A DNA stretch of 35,198 nt from assembly GCA_934219025.1 (NCBI GenBank), contig CAKQDG010000013.1, forward strand, positions 1 through 35,198, written 5' to 3'. Below are positions 16,259 to 23,141 of this stretch, one piece after another (position 1 is the stretch's first letter; each line of letters opens with the position of its first letter). The translations under genes and the position numbers were made by a program. The DNA is from an uncultured Prevotella sp. (lineage in GTDB: Bacteria > Bacteroidota > Bacteroidia > Bacteroidales > Bacteroidaceae). The notes below the pieces were generated by a model that saw nothing but the letters and a program-made list of their open reading frames with translations, did no database searches and was not told the DNA's origin.

Positions 16259-17248
16259 TTATTTTTCCTTATAAATTATTGGATTTGCTCCACTTGTAAT
16301 TTCGAGAGCCTCCGGATGCTCTTTGATGTACGAGTCGATGTGGCGCATGCGTTTCTCTTCGAGGATTTCGTCCACGGCAATCAGAATTCCGGTTTCCTCC
16401 ACGTCGCCAAATCCGTCGTTTATTGCTGTGCCAAACAGTTTCATCGTAGGGCTCAGGTTCATGTAAGCATTTACGAGAGGCGGTATGTTGTATCCCATCT
16501 TTCTTATCTCGCGGTTCAGTATGCGGTAGTCGGCTCTGAAGTCATCTTCGCAGAAAAGGGCCTCCAACTCCTTCGGGTCGGTTTCTATTTTCAGCGGGTC
16601 CATCGGTATTACCAGGTTTTCCTTGTCGTCGAAGTGTTTCTTCAGGAAATACAGAATCATATCTCTTCCTTTGCGGATATATGATGGATACATTGTCATT
16701 TTGCCAAAGAAGTATTTCACGTTGGGCATGATTACGGTGAGTGCTCCCAGTCCGTCCCACAGGTTGTCGAGTGCAAACAGGCTCTTTGCTCCCATTCTGG
16801 AGCTTTGGTATGGCAGTGCCACGAAGGAGCGTCCCAGCTCTATGGTCTGTGGCATATAGTCCTTCATGAATTTGTCGGAGAAATGGAACATGTGGCTTGT
16901 GGCAAGAATTGGCTGTCCGTTTTTGTCGGTGTCCACGTCGGTGCCCAATATATAGCGGTATCCGCCGATTATCTCTTCGGCGTCGGGGTTCCACACAATG
17001 AGCTGCTTGTAGCAGTTTGGCATAGTGTCAAATTCGTCGATATCCATATCTTTGCCAGTACCGCCTCCTGCTTCGCGGAATGCAATTTCGCGGAGTCTGC
17101 CGATTTCCTTCATCACGTTTGGTGCGTTATGAGCCGTGATGATGTAAATCTCGTTGTTGCTTTTGTTTGTCATGCGCAACTGGCGTTCTGGTGTGAGCTC
17201 CTTTTTCAGGAGTTCCTTGTCAATAGGCTGGATAATCTCTTGTTCCAT
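16259..17248 (-). CDS. GNAT-type N-acyltransferase, probable glycine-lipid GlsB homologue
   Basis: A 329-residue protein of the GNAT/hemolysin-like acyltransferase type. Recognisable features are IYIITAHNAPNVMKEIGRLREIAFREAGGGTGKDMDIDEFD near residues 34-74, the core strand IIGGYRYILG, and IELGRSFVALPYQSSRMGAKSLFALDNLWDGLG. These are typical of the family that transfers 3-hydroxyacyl groups onto the amino group of glycine or ornithine. In Bacteroides the matching protein (GlsB) makes lyso-glycine lipid, which a second enzyme, GlsA, acylates on oxygen. The gene just upstream here is a PlsC-type acyltransferase, so the pair fits GlsA/GlsB. Transfer to glycine rather than another amino acid is inference. 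A strong terminator follows. Confidence 0.75.
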   Translation of the reverse strand: MEQEIIQPIDKELLKKELTPERQLRMTNKSNNEIYIITAHNAPNVMKEIGRLREIAFREAGGGTGKDMDIDEFDTMPNCYKQLIVWNPDAEEIIGGYRYILGTDVDTDKNGQPILATSHMFHFSDKFMKDYMPQTIELGRSFVALPYQSSRMGAKSLFALDNLWDGLGALTVIMPNVKYFFGKMTMYPSYIRKGRDMILYFLKKHFDDKENLVIPMDPLKIETDPKELEALFCEDDFRADYRILNREIRKMGYNIPPLVNAYMNLSPTMKLFGTAINDGFGDVEETGILIAVDEILEEKRMRHIDSYIKEHPEALEITSGANPIIYKEK

Positions 17249-17281
17249 TTTCTATTATTGTATTGTTTGTTCTTTTTCTTA

Positions 17282-17344
17282 TGACTTATAGTGTTTATGG
17301 GACTTATAGGACTCATAAGGCATATAAGATTTATGAGACTTATG
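17282..17344 (-). repeat. Seven-unit 9-bp array between GlsA-like and GlsB-like genes
   Basis: Exactly 63 bp divides into seven 9-mers. Read on the coding (minus) strand they include CATAAGTCT, CATAAATCT, TATGAGTCC, TATAAGTCC and TATAAGTCA, giving a consensus YATAAGTCY. It fills most of the 119-bp junction and shares period and orientation with the other three arrays in the window. Confidence 0.65.
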
Positions 17345-17367
17345 CAGGTTGTGGGCAATAACGACAA

Positions 17368-18192
17368 TTACAGTTCGTAAACCCTGTCTTCCACCCATTG
17401 TGCCCATTCCTTTGGTGTGCGGCTCTTGTCGAAAGTCTGCCATGGTATGGGCTTCCCGATCTTCACGGTGAATTCCTTGTGCACGTTCTTGTACATCTCG
17501 TCTACGAGAAACAGCATTGCGATATTGAACTTGATGCCGAGCTTCTTGCACAGGTTTGCCAGATTGTAGAAAAAGCTGGAATTCTGTCCGCCGAAGTGTA
17601 TCGGCACTATGTCGCGGTGGTATTCCACGCTTTTCGAGATGAAAGTCTTTGTCCACGGTATGTCGTGTATCTTGCCGTTTATGCGTCGTGAGCACAGTCC
17701 GGCTGGGAACATCAGCATGTGGTTGTCGCTTTTGAATCCGGCTTCGACCATTGCCGGGAAGTTGCGGCTCTGCTGTCCGGTTTTGTTTATCGGGATGCAC
17801 AGCGGTGCAAGTCCGGGCAGGTTCATCAGCAGGTCGTTCACCAGATATCTGAATTTGCCGTCGAAGTGCTTTCCCACTACGGCGCCGAGAGCCACGCCGT
17901 CGATGCCGCCCAGCGGATGGTTGCTCACGAGAGTGTAGAGCCGTCCGTCGTTTTTGTCGGGCAGGTTTTCCTTGCCCTCTATCTTCAGCGTCATGTCAAG
18001 ATACTCCACGCAGTCTTCGAGCCATTCCACGCCCACGTGGTTTCGGCTTTTCCACAGAAAGGCGTTCACCTCGTCCTGATGTACGATGTGCTTTAGCCAG
18101 CGGACGAGAAGTTTCGGCACGTAGCGTGCCTTTTTGCCCATCTTGTCTTTAAGTATTTTGTCGATGTCGATAGTTTTCTCGGTAACTTCCAT
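17368..18192 (-). CDS. PlsC-type O-acyltransferase, probable glycine-lipid GlsA homologue
   Basis: A 274-residue lysophospholipid-acyltransferase-family enzyme. The catalytic block is VSNHPLGGIDGVALGAVV near residues 89-106, where His and Asp are separated by five residues rather than the four of classical HX4D PlsC enzymes; I note this spacing as seen. A second block, LMFPAGLCSRRINGKIHDIPWTKTFISKSVEY, is the acceptor-site region, followed by IVPIHFGGQNSSFFY. It precedes the GNAT enzyme by 119 bp on the same strand. In Bacteroides the two enzymes build glycine lipid by N- then O-acylation. A general phosphatidate-forming role is the main alternative. A -7 box lies 32 bp upstream. Confidence 0.78.
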   Translation of the reverse strand: MEVTEKTIDIDKILKDKMGKKARYVPKLLVRWLKHIVHQDEVNAFLWKSRNHVGVEWLEDCVEYLDMTLKIEGKENLPDKNDGRLYTLVSNHPLGGIDGVALGAVVGKHFDGKFRYLVNDLLMNLPGLAPLCIPINKTGQQSRNFPAMVEAGFKSDNHMLMFPAGLCSRRINGKIHDIPWTKTFISKSVEYHRDIVPIHFGGQNSSFFYNLANLCKKLGIKFNIAMLFLVDEMYKNVHKEFTVKIGKPIPWQTFDKSRTPKEWAQWVEDRVYEL

Positions 18193-18223
18193 TTTCAGTA
18201 ATTACTAATGACCTAAATTGATG

Positions 18224-18231
18224 CAAAAATA
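18224..18231 (-). promoter_or_regulatory. -7 box for the GlsA/GlsB-like operon
   Basis: TATTTTTG on the minus strand matches TAnnTTTG, 32 bp before the start at 18192. No TTTG is seen at the usual upstream spacing, so strength is uncertain. Confidence 0.5.
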
Positions 18232-18298
18232 ATCTAACTTTTTCACATACGTTACATTTTTGCCGAAAAAAGTTATCTTTTGCAAATATTTTAACCAT

Positions 18299-19528
18299 TT
18301 ATTCATATATCAGCGTGGTGAGTTTGTCTTCGGCAAGAATCTCGCATGCCACTTGCTGTATTTCTTCGGCAGTAATCTTGTCGATGTCTTCCACAAGTTT
18401 CGTTACATCTTTTTTCCATCCGTAATGCAGAAATGTCTTTCCGAAATCGAGTGCAAAGCTCTCCCTGTTGTCGCACGCCACGCCAATCTGTCCCTTTATC
18501 TGTCGTTTTGCAGCTTTGAGCTGCGTGTCGGTCAGTGGATTTTTCATCACCCTGTCAAATTCCCTGCGTGCCAGACGCAGACATCTCTTCACGTCTTTCG
18601 GGTCGCAGCCGAAGTATGTGGTCCATAGTCCCGTGTCGGAATAGCACACCATTGAGCTTTCCACCGTGTATACCAGAGCGTTGCGCTCCCTGAGCGAGAT
18701 GTTCAGTCGGGCGTTCATGCCCGGTCCGCCCAGTATGTTGTTGAGCAGATACAGTGGCATGCGGCGCTTGTCGTGCACGCTGTAGGCTCTGTTTCCGAGC
18801 ATTACGTGAGCCTGATGTGTGCCGCGGTTGTGGCGTATTTCCTGTGGCTTGTATTCCGGCAATATGGCGGTGGGTGTAACGTCTATCATCGGTGAGGCAT
18901 CGGCGAAATTCTGTGTCGCCCTCTTAAGCAGCGCCACCACGCGTTTGAAATCCACGTTGCCGCTCACGAAGAATATTGTGTTCTGTGGTCGGTAATAGTG
19001 GCGGGTAAATTTTATGGCGTCCTGTGTGGTATACTTTTTCAGAGTCTCTTCCGTTCCCAGAATGTTGTGCCCGAGCGGATGCCCTTTGAATATAGCATTC
19101 TCGAAGTCATCATAGATGAGTTCTGCCGGCGAGTCGTTGTAGCTTTCTATCTCGTCGCATATCACTTCCGTCTCTTTGTCAATCTCCTGTTGCGGGTATG
19201 TGCTGTTGAACACAATGTCGGTGAGCAGGTCTACGGCACGCGGAAAATGCTCCTTCAATATCGCCGCGTAATACACGGTGTCCTCTTTGTTGGTAAAGGC
19301 ATTCAGTTCGCCGCCCACGCTCTCCAGACGGTTCAGAATCTGCATTGCCGTGCGTTGGCGTGTGCCCTTGAAAGTCATGTGTTCGCAGAAGTGCGCCATT
19401 CCCTCTTTGCCGGCATTCTCGTCGCGAGTTCCGGCGCAGACTTCGTATCCGCAGTACACCACGGGCGATAGAGAATGGAGATGAATTATGCGCAGTCCGC
19501 AGTTCAGCGTTATAGTATTGTATTCCAT
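18299..19528 (-). CDS. M16-family zinc peptidase (insulinase/processing-peptidase type)
   Basis: A 409-residue peptidase. The inverted zinc motif HFCEH is at residues 46-50, with the third ligand expected in EVICDEIESY near 121-130. Flanking blocks GMAHFCEHMTFKGTRQRTAMQILNRLESVGGELNAFTNKEDTVYYA are highly typical of M16B peptidases. The C-terminal domain holds the usual GGPGMNARLNISLRERNALVYTVES motif, the R..Y pair that contacts substrate. M16B enzymes are usually about 410-450 residues and work as dimers. No signal peptide is seen with the chosen start, so it is probably cytoplasmic. A longer frame reaching 19588 exists, but the start at 19528 (MEYNTITLNCGLRI) gives the family N-terminus and leaves the promoter box at 19556-19563 upstream. 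Confidence 0.9.
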   Translation of the reverse strand: MEYNTITLNCGLRIIHLHSLSPVVYCGYEVCAGTRDENAGKEGMAHFCEHMTFKGTRQRTAMQILNRLESVGGELNAFTNKEDTVYYAAILKEHFPRAVDLLTDIVFNSTYPQQEIDKETEVICDEIESYNDSPAELIYDDFENAIFKGHPLGHNILGTEETLKKYTTQDAIKFTRHYYRPQNTIFFVSGNVDFKRVVALLKRATQNFADASPMIDVTPTAILPEYKPQEIRHNRGTHQAHVMLGNRAYSVHDKRRMPLYLLNNILGGPGMNARLNISLRERNALVYTVESSMVCYSDTGLWTTYFGCDPKDVKRCLRLARREFDRVMKNPLTDTQLKAAKRQIKGQIGVACDNRESFALDFGKTFLHYGWKKDVTKLVEDIDKITAEEIQQVACEILAEDKLTTLIYE

Positions 19529-19550
19529 ATCATCATGTTTCTGTAAAGTC

Positions 19551-19709
19551 TTATGCAAAGATAATGCAAATCGAATGCAGAACATCAAATTTATTTGAAT
19601 GTTATGCTGAGATGCCGCTTATCTTATGCAAAGATAATGCAAATCGAATGCAGAACATCAAATTTGTTTGAATGTTATGCTGAGATGCCGCTTATCTTAT
19701 GCAAAGGTA
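19551..19709 (-). repeat. 73-bp tandem repeat carrying successive promoters
   Basis: Two almost identical 73-bp units (19551-19623 and 19624-19696) and the start of a third (from 19697). Each begins TTATGCAAAG. Each carries a minus-strand -7 box: TATCTTTG at 19556-19563 and 19629-19636, and TACCTTTG at 19702-19709. The units differ at one position in the AAATTTATTTG stretch. They lie directly upstream of the M16 peptidase gene, which would thus have two or three stacked start sites. Confidence 0.8.
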
Positions 19710-19830
19710 ATTATAAAAAGGCAGAATGCAAAGAAAGTTGTGCTTACAGAATTATTAGTGTGTTAGCCCAATCGCGAAGATAAGTTAATGCTAATCTTTG
19801 AAACATGTTTAATTGTTTAGTAATCAGGCA

Positions 19831-19838
19831 CAAAGATA
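19831..19838 (-). promoter_or_regulatory. -7 box next to the 33-bp array
   Basis: TATCTTTG on the minus strand, just left of the 33-bp array. TTTG motifs belonging to the array lie 17 and 22 bp upstream, near but not at the ideal spacing. A transcript from here would run into the 73-bp repeat and then the M16 gene. Confidence 0.4.
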
Positions 19839-19848
19839 CAATATATTT

Positions 19849-19980
19849 TCAAATCCAAACCAAAAACTTAAAGAAAACGATGCAGATCCAAACCAAAAAT
19901 GATGGAAATGTGATGCATTTCCAAACCAAAAAGTTGTGAAAAGCTATGCAAATCCAAACCAACTTGCTGAAATATATCAT
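19849..19980. repeat. Four-unit direct-repeat array with exact 33-bp period
   Basis: Units start at 19849, 19882, 19915 and 19948. Each opens with a conserved block, consensus GCAAATCCAAACCAAAAA (minus strand TTTTTGGTTTGGATTTGC), and ends in a more variable 15-18 bp that usually closes with -AT. The period is exactly 33 bp, close to three DNA turns. Unit 4 loses the A-run. It could be an iteron-like binding array; the sites would sit on one face of the helix. Confidence 0.7.
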
Positions 19981-20100
19981 ATTTGCAAAATGAATAATAG
20001 GTTGTTTCAGGAGCAATGCTTTGTGTGTTTTGCAGCGAAAAGAAATCTGTTGCAGTGCGTCTGTAGATATATGGAAAAACGCTTTTGTTTACAAATAAGA

Positions 20101-20281
20101 AGTTTAGAACACTTTTTTATGGAAAACACCGCGAAAAAGTGTAAAGAAATGAGATAAGCAATGTTTCTTCAGGAGCAAAGCAATGCTTTTCGGGGAGAGA
20201 AGCAATGCTTTGCTCCCCGAAAAGCGATGCTCGGCTGAAAAGCTTACAAAATCAGGGAACTTGAGAAAAGTGTTCAAAAAG
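20101..20281. mobile_element. MITE-like element, copy 2, inverted relative to copy 1
   Basis: About 181 bp with ends GTTTAGAACACTTTTTT (left) and GAGAAAAGTGTTCAAAAAG (right), inverted repeats around GAACACTTTT. The middle (20168-20240) contains the same AGCAATGCTTTGCTCCCC and CGAAAAGCATTGC-type palindromes as copy 1. On the reverse strand the segment CTTAT..CATT.CTTTA..CGGTG aligns with the matching part of copy 1. A further fragment with GGAGCAATGCTTTG lies just outside at 20011-20024. Confidence 0.6.
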
Positions 20282-20362
20282 TCGGATTTTGCCAAAAATG
20301 CGGCAGAGAAAATTTTTTTCAAAAAAATAGCTCACAGTTGTGGTCGCTCAAAAAAAATCTAT

Positions 20363-20370
20363 TAACTTTG
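20363..20370 (+). promoter_or_regulatory. -7 box for the Nudix gene
   Basis: TAACTTTG, a perfect TAnnTTTG box, 53 bp before the start at 20423. A GTTG-like partial -33 lies about 22 bp upstream, just outside the MITE-like element. Confidence 0.65.
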
Positions 20371-20422
20371 TGGCTTATAACAAGTCTGTTGCTAACATAA
20401 CACAGACGCAATACACCTTATT

Positions 20423-20950
20423 ATGCACATCTTAGAAAAATTCCGTTATTGCCCAAAGTGCGGCAGTTCTCATTTCGTGGAAAGCAGCGAAAAGAGCAAA
20501 AAGTGTGAAAACTGCGGCTTTGAGTATTTTCTTAACCCGTCGGCAGCTGTGGCAGCCTTTATCGTGAACAAAAAAGGTGAACTCCTTGTAGAGCGCCGCA
20601 AGAAAGACCCCGCAAAAGGAATGTTCGACTTGCCCGGCGGCTTTGCCGACGTGAGGGAGACTGCCGAGGAGAGCATTGCCCGCGAGGTGATGGAGGAGAC
20701 GATGCTCCAGGTTACGGAGGCGGAATACCTTTTCAGTCAGCCTAATATATATAGGTATTCTGATTTTGACGTGCACACGCTCGATATGTTCTTCCGTTGC
20801 ACCGTTGCCGATGAGACAAAGATGCAGGCTGCCGACGATGCCGCCGAATGCCTGTGGCTGAAACCGGAAGACATACACACCGAGCAATTTGGCTTGCGCT
20901 CCGTGAGGCAAGCACTCCATATCTTTCTTGATATGACTAAAAAACACTGA
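20423..20950 (+). CDS. Nudix hydrolase with N-terminal zinc ribbon
   Basis: A 175-residue protein with two parts. Residues 8-35 are a zinc ribbon with CPKC (10-13) and CENC (28-31). Residues 40-170 are a Nudix fold whose box starts GFADVRE at 73 and continues to REVMEET at 87-93, fitting GX5EX7REVxEE; the usual Gly after EEx is Met94. Nudix enzymes cleave nucleoside diphosphates linked to another moiety. The ribbon-plus-Nudix layout recalls NADH pyrophosphatase (NudC), but the SQPWPFPxS motif typical of NudC is absent; SQPNIYRYSDFDVHTLDMFF stands in the equivalent place. The substrate is therefore open. The AraC-type regulator starts 53 bp downstream on the same strand. Confidence 0.9.
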   Translation: MHILEKFRYCPKCGSSHFVESSEKSKKCENCGFEYFLNPSAAVAAFIVNKKGELLVERRKKDPAKGMFDLPGGFADVRETAEESIAREVMEETMLQVTEAEYLFSQPNIYRYSDFDVHTLDMFFRCTVADETKMQAADDAAECLWLKPEDIHTEQFGLRSVRQALHIFLDMTKKH

Positions 20951-21003
20951 TTTCATCGAGAAAATACCTACCTAATGCCTTAATAATCTCAAACACAAAA
21001 GAT

Positions 21004-22800
21004 ATGAAAAAAATTCCGATATTTTCCGTTGTCGTTATTCTCGTTGCGATATTTCTTGGCTGTAACGGGAGAAAAGACAACGGAAAAACTGCTTCAGACA
21101 AGCAATTTGATTCCATCTTCGAACATGTTGCTACCTATCCCGATATTGGTAAAGCCAAGGCTTTTGTTGCCGATGCTGCAAAAACCGGGAAGATAACATA
21201 TGCACAGCATCAATATTTCAATGCCATTTTAGTGTATCGCGAGATGAACCACTTTGATTCTGTGCTCAAGATATGCCAGCCGCTCGTGGAAGACCCTAAA
21301 GTGATGGCCGACAAACTGCTCCTGTATCGCGTATATGCCCTGATGACAGATGCTGCAAAATCATATAACAGTTATGCCGATATGGTGGAATACGCTTCGC
21401 ATACGGTAGAACTCGCCCGGCAATTAGGCAAGACTGACAAGGAGCAGGAAATGGTGGGCACCATGGGTTACGGAATGGTGCTGCTGGGCAGAAACGACGA
21501 CGGACTGCGCATGATTGACGGAGCACTTGCAAAGCTTGCGCCGCTTGACGAATGGAACTGTCGAAACAGCTATATCATTCTTTCGAAAATCAAGATAGGC
21601 GCCCTCGACGAGCTTGATCAGTATCTTGGTATACTTGATGTTTGTCGCGACGTGCTGACCCGGCTTGACGACATGACGGCAAATCCCCAAAACATCAGGC
21701 ATCTTCCCCACAACTGGGCGGCCGACAAACAGGCGTTTGCCGAAGCAATGAAGCTTTACCGCTCGCAGATATATGCCTACATGACTTATGCTTATGCCAA
21801 ACACGGCGACAGAAAACAGGCTTTGCTCTGTCTTGACGCCTTTGACAAAAACGGGAGCAAATACGCCACAGACTCATATAATATCATTGTGATGGCCTTG
21901 GGCGAACTGCAAATGTTCGACCGAATGCTTAAAATCTATGATTTCATCGATAAAAGACAGGGGGGCGATACTATAACGCAGACTTACAGCGACGAACTGG
22001 AACTGAAGGCGAAGGCAGCTGCAAGCCATGGCGATTTTTCTACTGCACGCTTCTACCTTCGCCGCACCATTGCCTTGAACGACACTTTGTATAAACTCCG
22101 CGACCAGAAACAGATGACAAGAATGCTCTCTGTGTATAAGGTGCACGACGAGCAGTTGAAGGCAAATGCTGCATCCTCCACGGCAAAGATAATGCTCATC
22201 ATCGTAGTGGCACTGTTCTGTATCACTGTCGTTACGCTTCTCTTTATGATTCTGATATACAGGCAGAGCCGTAAAATGGTGGTAAAAAACAAGGTTCTCG
22301 TGTCTATGATTCATACCACTTACAGCTACAAGGAGAAATATAAAGAGTTGCAGAAAAAGAACGAACTCGTGAAAAGCAAGCTCGACGAGGTGCTTGCGAA
22401 TGATAGAACCGCTAATACTGAAAATATCAATTCGCCGATTGAGAATGAATCTGATGTCAGTCAGGATGCATATCTGTTCGCACAGATGGATATGATGATA
22501 AGAGAAAAGGAAATGTATCTTGCCAATGATTTCCAACGTCAGACGATTGTCGATGAAATGGGCATAGACCGCAATAAAATCGGCAAATTGATACATGATT
22601 TCAGTGGATTCCCAAATCTTTCAGCCTATATAAACTCCTTCCGCCTTGAGTATGCCTACCGCCTTTTGCTGCGTGGCGACACCGGTTTGACCATCGAAGA
22701 TGTGGCGCGACAGTCTGGCTTTGCCACGTTGCGCACATTCCAGCGCCTGTTCAAAGATGCATACGGCATGACGCCAGCCGAATTTAGAGAGGCAAAATAG
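21004..22800 (+). CDS. Membrane-spanning AraC-family regulator with TPR-like sensor
   Basis: A 598-residue protein. The N-terminus is an export/anchor sequence (MKKIPIFSVVVILVAIFLGC, with Cys20 as a possible lipidation site). The next 370 residues are helical and repeat-like (VYREMNHFDSVLKICQPLV, YADMVEYASHTVELARQLGK, ALLCLDAFDKNGS), consistent with TPR units outside the cytoplasm. A clear membrane segment spans about 398-420 (LIIVVALFCITVVTLLFMILIY). A charged coiled stretch (KYKELQKKNELVKSKLDEVL) follows. Residues about 495-598 are an AraC DNA-binding domain with two helix-turn-helices (IVDEMGIDRNKIGKLI and TIEDVARQSGFATLRTFQRLFKDAYGMTPAEFR). Bacteroidota often use such one-protein membrane regulators. 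The signal and targets are unknown. If lipidation occurred the protein would have two anchors, so simple membrane insertion is also possible. Confidence 0.85.
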   Translation: MKKIPIFSVVVILVAIFLGCNGRKDNGKTASDKQFDSIFEHVATYPDIGKAKAFVADAAKTGKITYAQHQYFNAILVYREMNHFDSVLKICQPLVEDPKVMADKLLLYRVYALMTDAAKSYNSYADMVEYASHTVELARQLGKTDKEQEMVGTMGYGMVLLGRNDDGLRMIDGALAKLAPLDEWNCRNSYIILSKIKIGALDELDQYLGILDVCRDVLTRLDDMTANPQNIRHLPHNWAADKQAFAEAMKLYRSQIYAYMTYAYAKHGDRKQALLCLDAFDKNGSKYATDSYNIIVMALGELQMFDRMLKIYDFIDKRQGGDTITQTYSDELELKAKAAASHGDFSTARFYLRRTIALNDTLYKLRDQKQMTRMLSVYKVHDEQLKANAASSTAKIMLIIVVALFCITVVTLLFMILIYRQSRKMVVKNKVLVSMIHTTYSYKEKYKELQKKNELVKSKLDEVLANDRTANTENINSPIENESDVSQDAYLFAQMDMMIREKEMYLANDFQRQTIVDEMGIDRNKIGKLIHDFSGFPNLSAYINSFRLEYAYRLLLRGDTGLTIEDVARQSGFATLRTFQRLFKDAYGMTPAEFREAK

Positions 22801-22840
22801 CGAAAAGTTGTCAGATTTGGGTGGCAAAGTGTCAGAGGCC

Positions 22841-22871
22841 TTTGTTTTTTATAAAAGACCCATTATCTTTG
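22841..22871 (+). promoter_or_regulatory. Perfect promoter in front of the candidate small RNA
   Basis: TTTG (22841-22844), 19 bp, then TATCTTTG (22864-22871). This is an exact match to TTTG-N19-TAnnTTTG. It lies 40 bp after the AraC-type gene, and no rightward coding gene follows. Confidence 0.8.
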
Positions 22872-22877
22872 CATCAG

Positions 22878-23095
22878 AAAAAACGACAGGACTGTGAAGT
22901 CCGCACAAGATATTTTGTCGCTAATCTCCTTCTGGTACACATTGCAGATAATGTTTGGAAGGGAAGACTTGAAAAAATTACAATAGTATGGTTTAATGGA
23001 ATAATACTAAGGCATTTAAGGTTTTGAAGCTAAAAAATTAGCAGATTGGGTACAAAAGACCCGGATTGCAGAAGCAGTCCGGGTTTCGCATTTTT
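22878..23095 (+). ncRNA. Candidate structured small RNA, about 218 nt
   Basis: The stretch has its own promoter, its own terminator and no convincing ORF. Predicted hairpins in order: CGACA/TGTCG enclosing GGACT/AGTCC (22882-22922); CCTTC..ACATT/AATGT..GAAGG (22930-22964); a long stem CTTGAAAA/TTTTGAAG enclosing AGTAT/ATACT (22968-23029); GCTAA/TTAGC (23030-23043); and the terminator. The start is taken about 7 nt after the -7 box. The family is not recognised. A 6S-type regulatory RNA or a trans-acting sRNA are possibilities I cannot choose between by eye. Confidence 0.6.
23059..23095 (+). terminator. Terminator of the candidate small RNA, probably bidirectional
   Basis: ACCCGGATTGC (23059-23069) pairs with GCAGTCCGGGT (23074-23084) around an AGAA loop, with one T-G wobble. 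Rightward it is followed by TTCGCATTTTT. Leftward it is followed by CTTTTG, so it may also end gpmI, whose stop is 47 bp away. Confidence 0.8.
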
Positions 23096-23141
23096 ATATG
23101 TCGCATCCATTTTCCAGTAAGAAACAGGATGCAGAGGCAAA

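Noticed and set aside
19849..19980. CRISPR-like array.
   Set aside because: The conserved part is only about 15-18 bp, the variable part is as short as 15 bp and A-rich, there are four units, and no cas genes are present.
22821..23027. A 68-residue rightward frame overlapping the candidate small RNA.
   Set aside because: The frame starts upstream of the promoter, has no ribosome site, and its composition is not protein-like. The hairpin-rich sequence explains the region better.
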